From an uncultured Flavobacteriaceae bacterium (GTDB taxonomy: Bacteria > Bacteroidota > Bacteroidia > Flavobacteriales > Flavobacteriaceae): a DNA stretch of 64,000 nt. Under the pieces are notes generated by a model. That model did not search any database. It was given only the letters and a program-made list of their open reading frames with translations, and had not been told where the DNA came from. Of this stretch, positions 19,401-27,864 are shown in pieces. The stretch covers positions 1-64,000 of the forward strand of contig CANMXP010000026.1 of NCBI GenBank assembly GCA_947501845.1. The letters are read 5' to 3'. Positions within the stretch are counted from its first letter, which is position 1; each line of letters begins with the position of its first letter. A program made the position numbers and the translations under genes.

Positions 19401-19911
19401 CAATAAGCCTTCAGCGACCGATGCACTGGGAAATATAAATGGTTCCTGGAGTATAGGAACCAGATACACCTGGGTACTGGATGAGACAAAGCTATCTGGG
19501 GGAGGTAACCTAAGTTTGATTCTGTCGAGTACAAGTGGGGGGAGTGATGCATGGTTTGCGTCGGATGAAAACAGTGTTACAGGTCCAGAGCTGGTTGTGA
19601 CTTATAATACATCAGTAGCTAAACAAATACAAGCTTCTAAACCTAAAGTATCAAATATAGCAGCCAATGAACAGTCTTTTATTGCTATGTACCCTAATCC
19701 ATTGTATAACCAAGATTTGAAAATTAATCTGGCTAAGGATGTAGATTCTCATGTTAGAATCTTTGGTATTCAGGGCCAGTTAATCAATGAAAGTAAGCAG
19801 GTTAGGAATCAGTTGATATTGTCTAATCGTTTATTCAATTCAAAAGGCATGTATTTCGTTCATGTCCAATCTGGAGATATTAATAAAATAATGAAACTTA
19901 TCGTTCGATAA
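16492..19911 (+). CDS. DUF5060 glycoside-hydrolase-like multidomain protein, T9SS secreted
   Basis: A 1139-residue exported protein. Order: signal peptide (1-23, ending TASSQ); DUF5060 beta-sandwich (about 24-125); TIM-barrel-like putative glycoside hydrolase core (about 160-510, with GVEWNISEEYGSR as a candidate acid/base Glu strand); collagen-binding-2-like domain (about 520-605); BIG2 Ig-like repeat (about 610-695); an unrecognised beta domain (700-880); a DNRLRE/CBM96-like domain (about 880-1045); and a T9SS type A sorting domain (MYPNPLYNQDLKINL to the end). It likely binds and cuts an extracellular polysaccharide. It stands alone, with no SusC/SusD, and is followed by a strong terminator and an opposed AraC regulator gene. 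Confidence 0.88.
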   Translation: MKQFKLWASIWLTLIISFTASSQTVSVTGTSQKWHKLTVSLTLPGSVLTENNNTFRNSRMDVVFTRPDGSTLRVPGFFAADGNAANTNATEGNVFKAYLRPDQLGAWSYQVLYYTGTDVATNAIGSLPPPVYNLTGTVGTIVASNKTLPDLRAKGKLQYQKTGTNNQRRYLRFAETGEYFLKFGPDSPENFLDYNDFDFADTRNNCSLCVQHSYSPHSGDFNTGDPTWDGGKGENIIGAINYMSEIGQVNSISMSLYGGDDKNVFPWTKVNSKFIYDVSKLEQWEIVLNHAEQKGLHLHFKLAEAENWFALNTIEINTYYREMVARFGHHLGVEWNISEEYGSRSANGTAASATPKINFLDAVDPWDNLIVIHTRPESEFKQKYDDFLAQNPKTKLTGASMQNERNSGNYPEVFTLTKDLIVKSRNNNTPWVVASDEQATANNGVFNNNSETNSSVSQSARKYVLWGNLMAGGAGVMWYGGSRGDFRTEDFRRYVILDRWGRHAIRTFFLGSGVEFWNTDNNDNLISGAGNRCLANAGQAYIIYLPNGGSTNLNLSGQSGNFDVKWFDPRNGGVLQNGSVTSVSGGASRNLGNAPNNTTSDWAILVTAQTGTDPVTGVTVAPTTLSLVQSQTSTLTATVLPSTAANKSVIWSSNNTSVATVSTSGVVTAVSVGTVTITVTTVDGSFTATCAVTVTAPSGNITIGNATDTNAGIDGWKSNLVINKSETYTNTTGSSQTLNINEFVFYANREADPVTPFIVKVNSDNDFTILAVGTSRSSTAYNVGENTLNFNTGTTKQITLANGETIAPGFLDANANGAGGSIGSVIPFDQTSPADEIWYTGGPASGNSASVVEGTAPTAGLNTLTTLSRNYRFKINLSVATSSSQTVTLPVINDAYLQGTTNFNNNVLKIQQIGTVRVGYLMFDLSGVNGTITSAELKMTCNGDGSSSAMNIKVDKGNSSNWNESNLSSSNKPSATDALGNINGSWSIGTRYTWVLDETKLSGGGNLSLILSSTSGGSDAWFASDENSVTGPELVVTYNTSVAKQIQASKPKVSNIAANEQSFIAMYPNPLYNQDLKINLAKDVDSHVRIFGIQGQLINESKQVRNQLILSNRLFNSKGMYFVHVQSGDINKIMKLIVR

Positions 19912-19917
19912 AATGGT

Positions 19918-19951
19918 AGTAATCAGCCAGAGTATGTTCTGGCTGATTACT
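19918..19951 (+). terminator. Intrinsic terminator of the DUF5060 gene
   Basis: Fourteen-base perfect stem (AGTAATCAGCCAGA and complement) with a 6-base loop begins seven bases after the stop codon and is followed by a T-rich stretch. Confidence 0.85.
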
Positions 19952-20064
19952 TCTTAATTAATTGTATTATGCAAATAATTGTGTTTATCTATTGTAAATA
20001 CTGGTGGATGTATAATGTTTTAGTACATTGGTGCTTATGGCAAATACCTCTTTTTAATTTAGTT

Positions 20065-20949
20065 TTATGAAAAATATTGATAACTTTTTTTAAATTCCAA
20101 TGGCGTTACTTCTGTTTTTTGCTTAAATACTCTAGAGAAATAAGCATAGTCCTGAAACCCCAATATCTCAGAAATTGCTGATAAAGTATTGTTTGAATGA
20201 ACAATTAAACGTTTGGATTCAAGTATGACTCGTTCGGTAATTAAATCTGTGGTCGTTTTTCCTAGAGTAGCTTTTACAATTCTATTCAAATGTTTTGGAG
20301 TAATATTTAATTTATTTGCGTAAAACTTTGCAGATTTATCTGTTTTATAGTGGATATCAATGATTCTTTCTAAAGATCGTAATGTATCAATATAAGTAAC
20401 AGATACTATGTCTTTTGTTGATTCTAATGTGCTATAGTGTCTGGACAAATCTATATAAACTATATTTATAAGACTTGCTATTTTTTGTTTTTTGTATGGT
20501 AAATCTTTATGGTATTCATCATTAATGTTCCTAAATATTGATTCTAAACGTTTTGTTTCGTTTGAATTTAAATGGAGTGTAGGCATATTTTTATATGAAT
20601 AGTAATATGGAAACTGCTCAATTTTGCTCTTAGAAAAGTGTAGCTCATAAAAATTCTGAGTATGAAAAAAAATATAGCCTTCGGGCGGATTGTCGAACTT
20701 CCAATAATGGGTTTGGCCTGGTCTTAAAAAATACACACTGCCTGGTTTTATTTGATAAGTATTAAAATCTATTTCATGAGTACCCGAACCTTTAGAAAAT
20801 AGAACACAAAGAAAAAAATCATGTCTATGAGGCTTGTCAAAAAGGTCTTTATTTTTCTCTAAATGGCTATTTAGGTCATTGCTGTAAAAATCAGATATAG
20901 GCACATCTTGCTCAAATTGCTGGATATTTAAAATAGGAATGCTCTTCAT
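20065..20949 (-). CDS. AraC family transcriptional regulator (cupin + HTH)
   Basis: A 294-residue cytoplasmic regulator. The N-terminal half is a cupin-like ligand-binding domain (KPHRHDFFLCVLFSKG, IKPGSVYFLRPGQTH, WKFDNPPEGYIFFHT), and the last 100 residues are a double helix-turn-helix of AraC type (FYANKLNITPKHLNRIVK; ISEILGFQDYAYFSRVFKQKTEVTPLEF). It converges with the DUF5060 gene and is divergent from the DUF983 gene. Such regulators often respond to a small metabolite; the ligand is not predictable. Confidence 0.92.
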   Translation of the reverse strand: MKSIPILNIQQFEQDVPISDFYSNDLNSHLEKNKDLFDKPHRHDFFLCVLFSKGSGTHEIDFNTYQIKPGSVYFLRPGQTHYWKFDNPPEGYIFFHTQNFYELHFSKSKIEQFPYYYSYKNMPTLHLNSNETKRLESIFRNINDEYHKDLPYKKQKIASLINIVYIDLSRHYSTLESTKDIVSVTYIDTLRSLERIIDIHYKTDKSAKFYANKLNITPKHLNRIVKATLGKTTTDLITERVILESKRLIVHSNNTLSAISEILGFQDYAYFSRVFKQKTEVTPLEFKKSYQYFS

Positions 20950-21020
20950 GAAATAAAATTATGTCCTAAAAGTACAAAAAATGGCGTATTATTTATGAGT
21001 ACTATTTTTAGATGTCAAAC

Positions 21021-21028
21021 TAAATTTG
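21021..21028 (+). promoter_or_regulatory. Candidate -7 promoter element
   Basis: TAAATTTG matches TAnnTTTG, 25 bases ahead of the DUF983 start codon. Confidence 0.4.
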
Positions 21029-21053
21029 CAAAATGATTTTCAATTGATATAAA

Positions 21054-21416
21054 ATGAATCTAATCCCAATTTTAAGGGGTAAATGCCCAGAATGCAAAAA
21101 AAATAATATTTTTAATTCGAATGGGAATTTGTTGTTATTTCAAATCCCACAAATGAATCATAGGTGTAAAAATTGCAATTTTAAATTTGAAAAAGAACCA
21201 GGATTTTTCTTTGGAGCTATGTTTGTAAGCTATGCGCTAGCTGTAGCAGAGTTTATAGGTGTTTTTATAATGTCTTATTTTATTTTAGGGTTATCTCTTT
21301 TAGTTTCTTTTTTATCCATTATTCTATCCGCTATTTTACTGAGTACTATAAATTTTAGGTTATCAAGAACCATTTGGATCTATTTGTTTTCTAATGCAAA
21401 AGCTGAAGGAGCTTAA
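21054..21416 (+). CDS. DUF983 family membrane protein
   Basis: A 120-residue small membrane protein. Two CxxC pairs (Cys11/Cys14 and Cys38/Cys41) form a probable zinc ribbon, followed by two hydrophobic helices (about residues 52-75 and 78-100). This layout and the phrase RCKNCNFKFEKEPGFFFGAMFVSY are typical of DUF983 in Bacteroidetes. Divergent from the AraC regulator. Role unknown. Confidence 0.85.
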   Translation: MNLIPILRGKCPECKKNNIFNSNGNLLLFQIPQMNHRCKNCNFKFEKEPGFFFGAMFVSYALAVAEFIGVFIMSYFILGLSLLVSFLSIILSAILLSTINFRLSRTIWIYLFSNAKAEGA

Positions 21417-21504
21417 AATATGCTTATAGAGCACTTATTATAATTTATATAATGTGCTTATTAATGAGGATTATATGACTGGGTAAAGGGATGTATAACG
21501 TTTA

Positions 21505-22491
21505 CTAATTTTGATAAGCACCGTTAGCAAATTCAGCTACGATTCTCCTGTCTGCAGATCTACAGGTAGTTGGAAAATCATAGAAGTATAGGCATTCGGG
21601 TAACCCATCATTAAATGTTATTCTAACAGACCCAGTACTTCTGCCGCTAAATCCTTGAAATATGTACTTAGCACTCATTTCTGTTGGTCGATTTTGACTA
21701 TCTTTTGATGTTACAATGGCATTAGAAAGACTTCCTCTTTGGTATTTATTCATCACCCATTTTTTGGAATGTGCATAAACTAAATTTTCTGCTAATTTCT
21801 TTAAATTTTGGCTTTTTGCAGCTATGACTTTGTTTGTTGTTGTTCCATTTAAACGAATAGGCTGTTTGTTTAATGCGAATAACCTTAGGTTTTCCTGAAA
21901 CCTCATTAGCCCTTTACTTTTACAACCATTTAATTTAAGCAATGAAGCCATATCTGCCTTTATGGTATTAGATTTTTCGACCAAGCTTAATGCTTCTCCT
22001 ATTGGGTTTTTTTGATTCATCATTTTGTACATGTTACGAAACACATCTCCAGCTTGTAGCCTCTCAATAACCCTTTGCGCGTTGTACATTTCAGGGGATG
22101 CATAAAGCCCCCTACCAACATCAACCCACTCAATACAAGTTCTGCTAATTTCCATTCCATAACCATTTTTAGTAACCCTTTCTCTTACACATTCTGCTCT
22201 CATCAATTCAACTTTATTGGCAGGTAAACTACTAGCACAATGCCTAGCATAAGCATCAATGTACTCGTTTAGAAGGAGTACAAAAGTGGTTTCATCCCTA
22301 TCAAAAGGAATGTTTACAAAATCACCACGAAAAATATTTAATAGAAGTTTTTCATAATGGAGACCTTTTGCAGTAAAAACGAGTGTGTTAGACTCCTTTT
22401 TTGAATATTCAAGACTAGAGGCACTAAATGATGTTAGTAAGTTTGTTACGAATAGTAATAATAGACTTTTAAGGAGATAACGTGTTTTCAT
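21505..22491 (-). CDS. Secreted hypothetical protein
   Basis: A 328-residue protein with an N-terminal signal sequence (MKTRYLLKSLLLLFVTNLLTSFSA). The rest is helical and mostly soluble, with six or more scattered Cys (CASS, AECV, RTCIEW, LNGCKS, PECLYF, TTCRSADRR) that may form disulfides after export. The C-terminal 80 residues look beta-rich (SVRITFNDGLPECLYFYDFPTTC). I do not recognise the family. It lies downstream of and codirectional with the glycerophosphodiesterase gene, 137 bases away. Confidence 0.7.
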   Translation of the reverse strand: MKTRYLLKSLLLLFVTNLLTSFSASSLEYSKKESNTLVFTAKGLHYEKLLLNIFRGDFVNIPFDRDETTFVLLLNEYIDAYARHCASSLPANKVELMRAECVRERVTKNGYGMEISRTCIEWVDVGRGLYASPEMYNAQRVIERLQAGDVFRNMYKMMNQKNPIGEALSLVEKSNTIKADMASLLKLNGCKSKGLMRFQENLRLFALNKQPIRLNGTTTNKVIAAKSQNLKKLAENLVYAHSKKWVMNKYQRGSLSNAIVTSKDSQNRPTEMSAKYIFQGFSGRSTGSVRITFNDGLPECLYFYDFPTTCRSADRRIVAEFANGAYQN

Positions 22492-22628
22492 GAATATTTA
22501 AAATTTTGATAGATTTTAGTCTAGAATATTTCTAAACGATAGTTCATGAAATTGGAGTATTTAAATATACAATAAACCTGCTTAACAGAGTTTGAATTTT
22601 TGAAATTTCATAATAATATCATATTTGG

Positions 22629-23483
22629 TTAATCTTTTAAAAGGTTTGGGGTATCTGTAATAATACCATCAACTCCCAATTGTATCAATTTATTAGCCAC
22701 ATGAGAATCATTTACCGTCCAAACATTTACTTTTTTGTCGAATGATTTTAATAAGTGAATAATCTCATTGTTAGCAAACGTATAATTTATGGAATACTCT
22801 TTAATATATGGGTAATCGCTAATGTTAATAGGTTCTATTTTATTGGAAATGATGAATGGAATGTATTTGAATTTTCCTAATAACAATTTATGAAGTCGAA
22901 TATCGGGATTCAAATTATGTACAGTTTCTAAAACCTTGTAATCAAAAGAATGAATACTTATCCAGTTTTCGGCATTTTGTTTTTGTATTAATTTTAAAAC
23001 ATGTTTTTCAATGTCAGGGTAAAAATCACTGCCTTTTTTGATTTCAATTATTAATTGACATTTTCCATTTATTAATTTTATAACCTCTTCTAAAGTTGGA
23101 ATTTTCTCGCCTGTAAAATGATTCGAAAACCAACTTCCTGCATCTAATTTAGAGATGTCTTTAAATGTTTGTTCTTTTATTAAACCAAAACCATTGGACG
23201 TTCTTTCCAGAGTAATATCATGCATTAAGATAACAATAGAATCTAAAGTTTGTTGAACATCAATTTCAATACGGTCTGGGTTTAATTGTATTGCAGCTTC
23301 AATTGATGCTAGTGTGTTTTCTGGTGCTGTTTGAGAAGCTCCGCGATGTGCTGTTATTATTGTTTTTTTGAAATTGGGTGAAGCATACGGATCTCCTTTA
23401 AATATGACAGGTGATAGTGATAAGCTTAAATAAATAATGCCTATGATACTAATTAAAATAGTGGTCTTGAGTATTTTTTTCAC
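22629..23483 (-). CDS. Glycerophosphodiester phosphodiesterase family protein
   Basis: A 284-residue GDPD with an N-terminal membrane anchor (residues 5-28). Catalytic and metal residues are visible: HRGA (His46, Arg47), PENT (Glu55, Asn56), EIDV (Glu73, Asp75), MHD (His88). It should hydrolyse glycerophosphodiesters to glycerol-3-phosphate plus alcohol on the periplasmic side. Size and motif order match the family. The 200 bases upstream (23484-23690) show nothing I can assign. Confidence 0.92.
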   Translation of the reverse strand: MKKILKTTILISIIGIIYLSLSLSPVIFKGDPYASPNFKKTIITAHRGASQTAPENTLASIEAAIQLNPDRIEIDVQQTLDSIVILMHDITLERTSNGFGLIKEQTFKDISKLDAGSWFSNHFTGEKIPTLEEVIKLINGKCQLIIEIKKGSDFYPDIEKHVLKLIQKQNAENWISIHSFDYKVLETVHNLNPDIRLHKLLLGKFKYIPFIISNKIEPINISDYPYIKEYSINYTFANNEIIHLLKSFDKKVNVWTVNDSHVANKLIQLGVDGIITDTPNLLKD

Positions 23484-23690
23484 TTAGATGGTGTGGTGTC
23501 TGTCAGCAATGCATAGTAAATGTATTGAAAAAAACGATCACTTTAGTTGAAAGTGAAAAAGTTTGTTGATAAGCTAATAAAGATGACTTTGAGGTGTCTC
23601 AATTAATTTATACATGGCTGAGTAACTAATTTCATTAATGAATTCATCATATATTTGCGCATGAATATATTACAATAAGAATATTTAAAA

Positions 23691-24817
23691 ATGAATATTG
23701 GAATATTAGATTTTTCATTTTAATTGGAGTTGTCCAAGGATTTATCTTTGCTATTGTTATTTTATTTTCGAGATTCTTTAAAAGCAAAACTAATATCTAT
23801 CTTGGAATCAGTCTTTTAATAGGTGTTATTGTTAATATTAATTACTGTGCTTTAAAATATGGATGGTATGGTAAATACCCACATTATAGGATCATAGAGG
23901 ATATAGAGTTTGTTTTGCTTTTTCCTGTGTCTTTATATGTTTATTATTTAAAATTTTTAAACCCTAACTTAAAATTAAGTATCAGACATTTATTATTGAT
24001 TCTTCCATTTACTGCATCTCTACTACTAAATCTCTATATCGGTGGGCATTTCTATTTCGATTTATATCATATAGCTAATATACATTGGATCCCATATTTT
24101 TATAGTATTGAGTACTATTTTGCCATTATATTAAATGTGGTTTTTCTAATCTTAGAATATTTTATGCTATTTAAACGACGTAGTAAAAATAATTTTATGA
24201 TTGATCATGATTTAAAATGGATCAAACTTTTTTATGGGTTTCATGTATTATTAGTAATCTCTTGGATCGTATTAGAGATAGTTGATCATTTTCTTAATAG
24301 CGATTACACCTTTATTTTGTGGTTGTTTTTAAATTTTCTTTTTTATTGGATAGGATACAAAGGAATTTACAAATTTAGACTAGCTAGAAATAGATATGAG
24401 ATCAGAAAAGTTATTGAAAAGAAAGACATTGAAAAACCAAAAGAGTTTACAAAAGTTAATTCGAAAAATGAAAGTGATAATCCACACTTTCAAAAAATGA
24501 TACATCTCTTTGAAGCGGATAAATTATACAAAGACCCGAAATTGAGTAGAAAAGATGTTGCAGATAAATTAGGAATAAGTATAGGTTATTTTTCTCAAAT
24601 GATCAATGCGGTATCAAAAAAGAACTTTTCAGATCACTTGAACTATTACAGGGTAGAAGAAGTGAAAAGAATGATATTAAATAACGAATTTAATAATTAC
24701 AACATTTTAGCTATTGGACTTGAGGCTGTATTTAATTCAAAATCAGCTTTTTATATAGGTTTTAAAAAAGAAACTGGATATACGCCTTCTGAATATAAAA
24801 AGCGATATCAAAAATAA
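23691..24817 (+). CDS. Membrane-anchored AraC family regulator, 5' end frameshifted
   Basis: The uninterrupted frame from 23915 gives 300 residues: several membrane helices then an AraC HTH (LSRKDVADKLGISIGYFSQM; YNILAIGLEAVFNSKSAFYIGFKKETGYTPSEY). But the same frame stays open upstream to 23642 and encodes a clear first helix (LIGVVQGFIFAIVILF) homologous to the start of the regulator at 63150 (FQGAILSIYLITLK). No ATG, GTG or TTG exists in that frame there. The ATG at 23691 reads MNIGILDF, then hits a stop at 23721; one extra T in the five-T run at 23711-23715 would join both parts into a 375-residue protein. Either a sequencing error, a phase-variable tract or a true pseudogene. Confidence 0.75.
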
Positions 24818-24888
24818 AATAGTTTAATAAAGTTGTCCATAATTGTTCAATTCTAACAATTTGAAACCTTTAACATTCACCGCTGTAC

Positions 24889-24896
24889 TAATTTTG
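24889..24896 (+). promoter_or_regulatory. Candidate -7 promoter element
   Basis: TAATTTTG matches TAnnTTTG, 45 bases before the lipoprotein start; a TTG lies 25 bases further upstream, similar to the spacing at the thr promoter. Confidence 0.45.
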
Positions 24897-24940
24897 CTCA
24901 AAAATTATTAATGACTTATTTATAGTCTAAAAAAAACAAA

Positions 24941-25348
24941 ATGAGCAAAAAAATATTATATCTATTTATGTTAGCAACTTTTAGCTTTACGTTTTCATGT
25001 AGCAAAGGAGGTGATCTTGAAAAAATTAATAAATCCTTTATTGTTGGTAAGTGGAAATTGTCTAGTGCCACTAAAAATGGAGTAAATGTTAATTTGGATG
25101 AATGCCAACTTTTGAAAACATTAGAATTCGATACTTCATATGAAGTAATTATAAAAACGTATGAGATTGGTACGAATACTTCATGTGAAGAAAAATCTAA
25201 TACAACACATGATTACATGCTTAGCAAGCATTCAATTACGATCAAAGGTGTTGGTGATGCAGTGATCTCTACACCAAAAACAGAGACACTCATACATGAA
25301 ACAACAGAAGCATCAGATATTATCGTAAAAACCTATACAAGACAATAG
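24941..25348 (+). CDS. Lipocalin-like lipoprotein
   Basis: A 135-residue lipoprotein: signal sequence with lipobox Cys20 (FSFTFSC), then VGKWKLSSATKNGV and a run of beta-strands ending in DIIVKTYTRQ, the usual form of the Bacteroidetes lipocalin-like domain (WKL motif at the first strand). Two further Cys (in DECQLL and TSCEE) are spaced as in this family. Function unknown. Convergent with thrC. Confidence 0.75.
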   Translation: MSKKILYLFMLATFSFTFSCSKGGDLEKINKSFIVGKWKLSSATKNGVNVNLDECQLLKTLEFDTSYEVIIKTYEIGTNTSCEEKSNTTHDYMLSKHSITIKGVGDAVISTPKTETLIHETTEASDIIVKTYTRQ

Positions 25349-25392
25349 TTTAAATTTTTTTTACAAAGTCAAATTACTTGAAACAAACAAAA

Positions 25393-25418
25393 AATGCCAT
25401 GGTTAACCCCATGACATT
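25393..25418. terminator. Weak hairpin between lipoprotein gene and thrC
   Basis: AATGCCATGG and CCATGACATT pair with one mismatch around TTAACC; an A-run lies on its left, giving a T-run for leftward (thr operon) transcription. Likely the thrABC terminator. Confidence 0.5.
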
Positions 25419-25441
25419 AAATATACGATATAAAAGCTGTT

Positions 25442-26734
25442 TTATTTCAATAAATAACTTTTCAAATCCTCGTAAGTAGAAATTTCTACGACTACTTTTT
25501 CTTTACCCATTACCGATTGTATTTGTTCTGGCAATGGTTGCTTCTCTTTAATAACGTCTTCTACAACGTCTAAAAATTTAGTTGGGTGTGCCGTTTCTAA
25601 AAAGACACAATGTGCGTTGGGGTTTTCTTTTAGGTAGGCTTTAGAACCTAGATAACCAACAGCGCCATGTGGATCTGCCACATAGTTATATTGTGTATAG
25701 ATTTCTTGCATGGCTTCTCTGGTTTCATCGTCAGAAAAACTATAAGAAGATACATTGTCCTTTAATGTTTCGAATTTGTTTTTATAGATTTCCTGAATAC
25801 GGATGAAGTTACTAGGATCTCCAACATCCATAGCGTTGCTAATGGTTTGTACCGATGGCTTTGGTGTGTACAGTTGCGTTTTTAGATACTCTGTCACTAC
25901 ATTATTTTCGTTATTTGATGCAATAAAGTGATTAATTGGTAATCCTAATTGCTGTGCCATCATGCCTGCACAAACATTTCCAAAATTTCCACTAGGTACA
26001 GAAAATACAATGTCATCATACTTTTTATGTAATTGTTTGTAGGCAAACATAAAGTAAAACAATTGTGGTAACCAGCGTGCTACATTTATAGAGTTCGCAG
26101 AGGTTAACTGCATGTTACTTGTTAAAGTTTCATCTAGGAAAGCAGTTTTCACCATGGCTTGGCAGTCATCAAACGTACCATTAACTTCTAAGGCTGTAAT
26201 GTTTTGTCCGAGTGTTGTTAATTGTTTTTCTTGAATATCACTTACCTTGCCGCTAGGGTAGAGTATTACTACATTAACACCTTTTACTCCTAAAAAACCA
26301 TTTGCTACAGCGCCTCCTGTATCACCAGAAGTGGCTACTAAAACAGTAACTTCATCGGTATTATCCTTATTGAAATATCCTAAACAACGCGCCATAAAAC
26401 GCGCACCAACATCTTTAAATGCCATCGTTGGCCCATGAAATAGCTCTAAAGTTGAAATATTATCATTTAATTGAACTACAGGAAATTCAAAAGCTAAAGT
26501 TTCTTCAACAATAGTTTTTAAAACATCTTCTGGAATTTCAGGAGATACGAATTGTTTAATGGCCTGAAATGCAATTTCTGTATGTGATAATTGGTCAATG
26601 TTTTTAAAAAAATCATCACCTAAAGGTGTGATACTTTCAGGAAAGTATAATCCTTTATCTGGTGCCAACCCTTTTATAACAGCATCTTTAAAAGATGTGT
26701 TTGGCGCTTTTTTGTTTAATGAGTAATAATTCAT
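25442..26734 (-). CDS. thrC: Threonine synthase
   Basis: Converts O-phosphohomoserine to threonine with pyridoxal phosphate. The 430-residue protein has the N-terminal MNYYSLNKKAPNTSF, PLP-lysine motif MAFKDVGARF (Lys107) and ATSGDTGGAVANGF phosphate-binding loop near 135. Length is normal for the short bacterial class. Last gene of the leftward thrABC operon; the 126-base gap from thrB holds a small hairpin at 26809-26831. Confidence 0.96.
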   Translation of the reverse strand: MNYYSLNKKAPNTSFKDAVIKGLAPDKGLYFPESITPLGDDFFKNIDQLSHTEIAFQAIKQFVSPEIPEDVLKTIVEETLAFEFPVVQLNDNISTLELFHGPTMAFKDVGARFMARCLGYFNKDNTDEVTVLVATSGDTGGAVANGFLGVKGVNVVILYPSGKVSDIQEKQLTTLGQNITALEVNGTFDDCQAMVKTAFLDETLTSNMQLTSANSINVARWLPQLFYFMFAYKQLHKKYDDIVFSVPSGNFGNVCAGMMAQQLGLPINHFIASNNENNVVTEYLKTQLYTPKPSVQTISNAMDVGDPSNFIRIQEIYKNKFETLKDNVSSYSFSDDETREAMQEIYTQYNYVADPHGAVGYLGSKAYLKENPNAHCVFLETAHPTKFLDVVEDVIKEKQPLPEQIQSVMGKEKVVVEISTYEDLKSYLLK

Positions 26735-26808
26735 TTTTAATAGACCACAGAGAAAAGACGAGTGGCCGATTTTTCCTGTGTAAGTTTTAATTAATATTTT
26801 TTATAAAT

Positions 26809-26831
26809 GCTTGTATCATATACATACAAGC
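26809..26831 (-). other. Intercistronic hairpin between thrB and thrC
   Basis: GCTTGTAT and ATACAAGC pair perfectly over a 7-base loop. Downstream on the leftward strand is AT-rich but without a compact T-run, so it could be a weak terminator or an mRNA-processing/stability element adjusting thrC level. Confidence 0.4.
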
Positions 26832-26860
26832 TCATCCAGCCTTTAGGCGTTGGTCTTCCG

Positions 26861-27784
26861 TTAAAGGATTTTTATCCCCTCTGTATTAATTTTTGTTATA
26901 TGTATTTCGAACGTTATACCTGTTTCAGAATACACTTTTTTCATAGCACCTTTCACCTTTTCTGCATTTTCCAATCCTTTGCTCAAAGCAAAAATAGAAG
27001 GGCCAGAACCAGATATTCCAGCACCCAAAGCACCATTTTGTAACGAAGCTTGTTTTACTTCGTTATAATGGGGAATGAGTTTACTTCTATATGGTTCTAC
27101 AATAACATCGTGTAACGATTTCTGTATTAAATTATAGTCACTTGTATGTAAACCATGGATTAAACTTCCAAAATTAGACCATTGTGTTATAGCATCTTGT
27201 AAAGGCACTTCTTTAGGAAGTATGGCTCTGGATTCTGATGTTTTTATTTCTATTTGTGGGTGGATTATGGTTGCGTATAAATCTTCGGGAGATGGTATCT
27301 CTAGAATCTCTAAAGGCGTGATACTTTTAACTAATGTAAAACCTCCAAAAATAGCTGGAGCGAGATTATCGGCATGTTCGCATTTACTAGCCAATGCTTC
27401 ACCTTTAATGGCAAATTGCGTTAGTTCCGTTTTGCTATAGGGTTTGCCTAAAAGTTCATTCATTCCAAAAACACTACCAACAGCGCTTGCAGCACTACTA
27501 CCAATACCACTACCAGGTTTTATGTTTTTATAGATTTCAATTTCGAAACCGCAGTCTGGTTTTGCAGCTTCATACATGGCTAAGGCAGAAACACCAGCCA
27601 CGTTTAACTCTGCTTCAAATGGTAAATCAAACCCTTCAATTTTAGTAATATGAATTCCTTTTTTATCGGTTTTTCTTATTACCATTTCGTCGCCTATATT
27701 ATCTAAACAGAATCCTAAAACATCGAATCCACAGGCAACATTGGCAACTGTTGCGGGCGAAAATATTTTTATTTCGTTCATCAT
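26861..27784 (-). CDS. thrB: Homoserine kinase
   Basis: Phosphorylates homoserine with ATP. A 307-residue GHMP kinase with the motif PGSGIGSSAASAVG at about 90-103 and the C-terminal glycine motif GAGISGSGPSIFAL. Two consecutive ATGs occur; the second (27781) is equally likely to be the start. Middle gene of thrABC, 80 bases from thrA. Confidence 0.96.
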   Translation of the reverse strand: MMNEIKIFSPATVANVACGFDVLGFCLDNIGDEMVIRKTDKKGIHITKIEGFDLPFEAELNVAGVSALAMYEAAKPDCGFEIEIYKNIKPGSGIGSSAASAVGSVFGMNELLGKPYSKTELTQFAIKGEALASKCEHADNLAPAIFGGFTLVKSITPLEILEIPSPEDLYATIIHPQIEIKTSESRAILPKEVPLQDAITQWSNFGSLIHGLHTSDYNLIQKSLHDVIVEPYRSKLIPHYNEVKQASLQNGALGAGISGSGPSIFALSKGLENAEKVKGAMKKVYSETGITFEIHITKINTEGIKIL

Positions 27785-27864
27785 TTTTATAAAAAGAATA
27801 AAGAGAAAAGAAAAAGACGAAATTTTGATGTCTTTGTTCTCTTTTCTTTATTTCTCATATCTTT

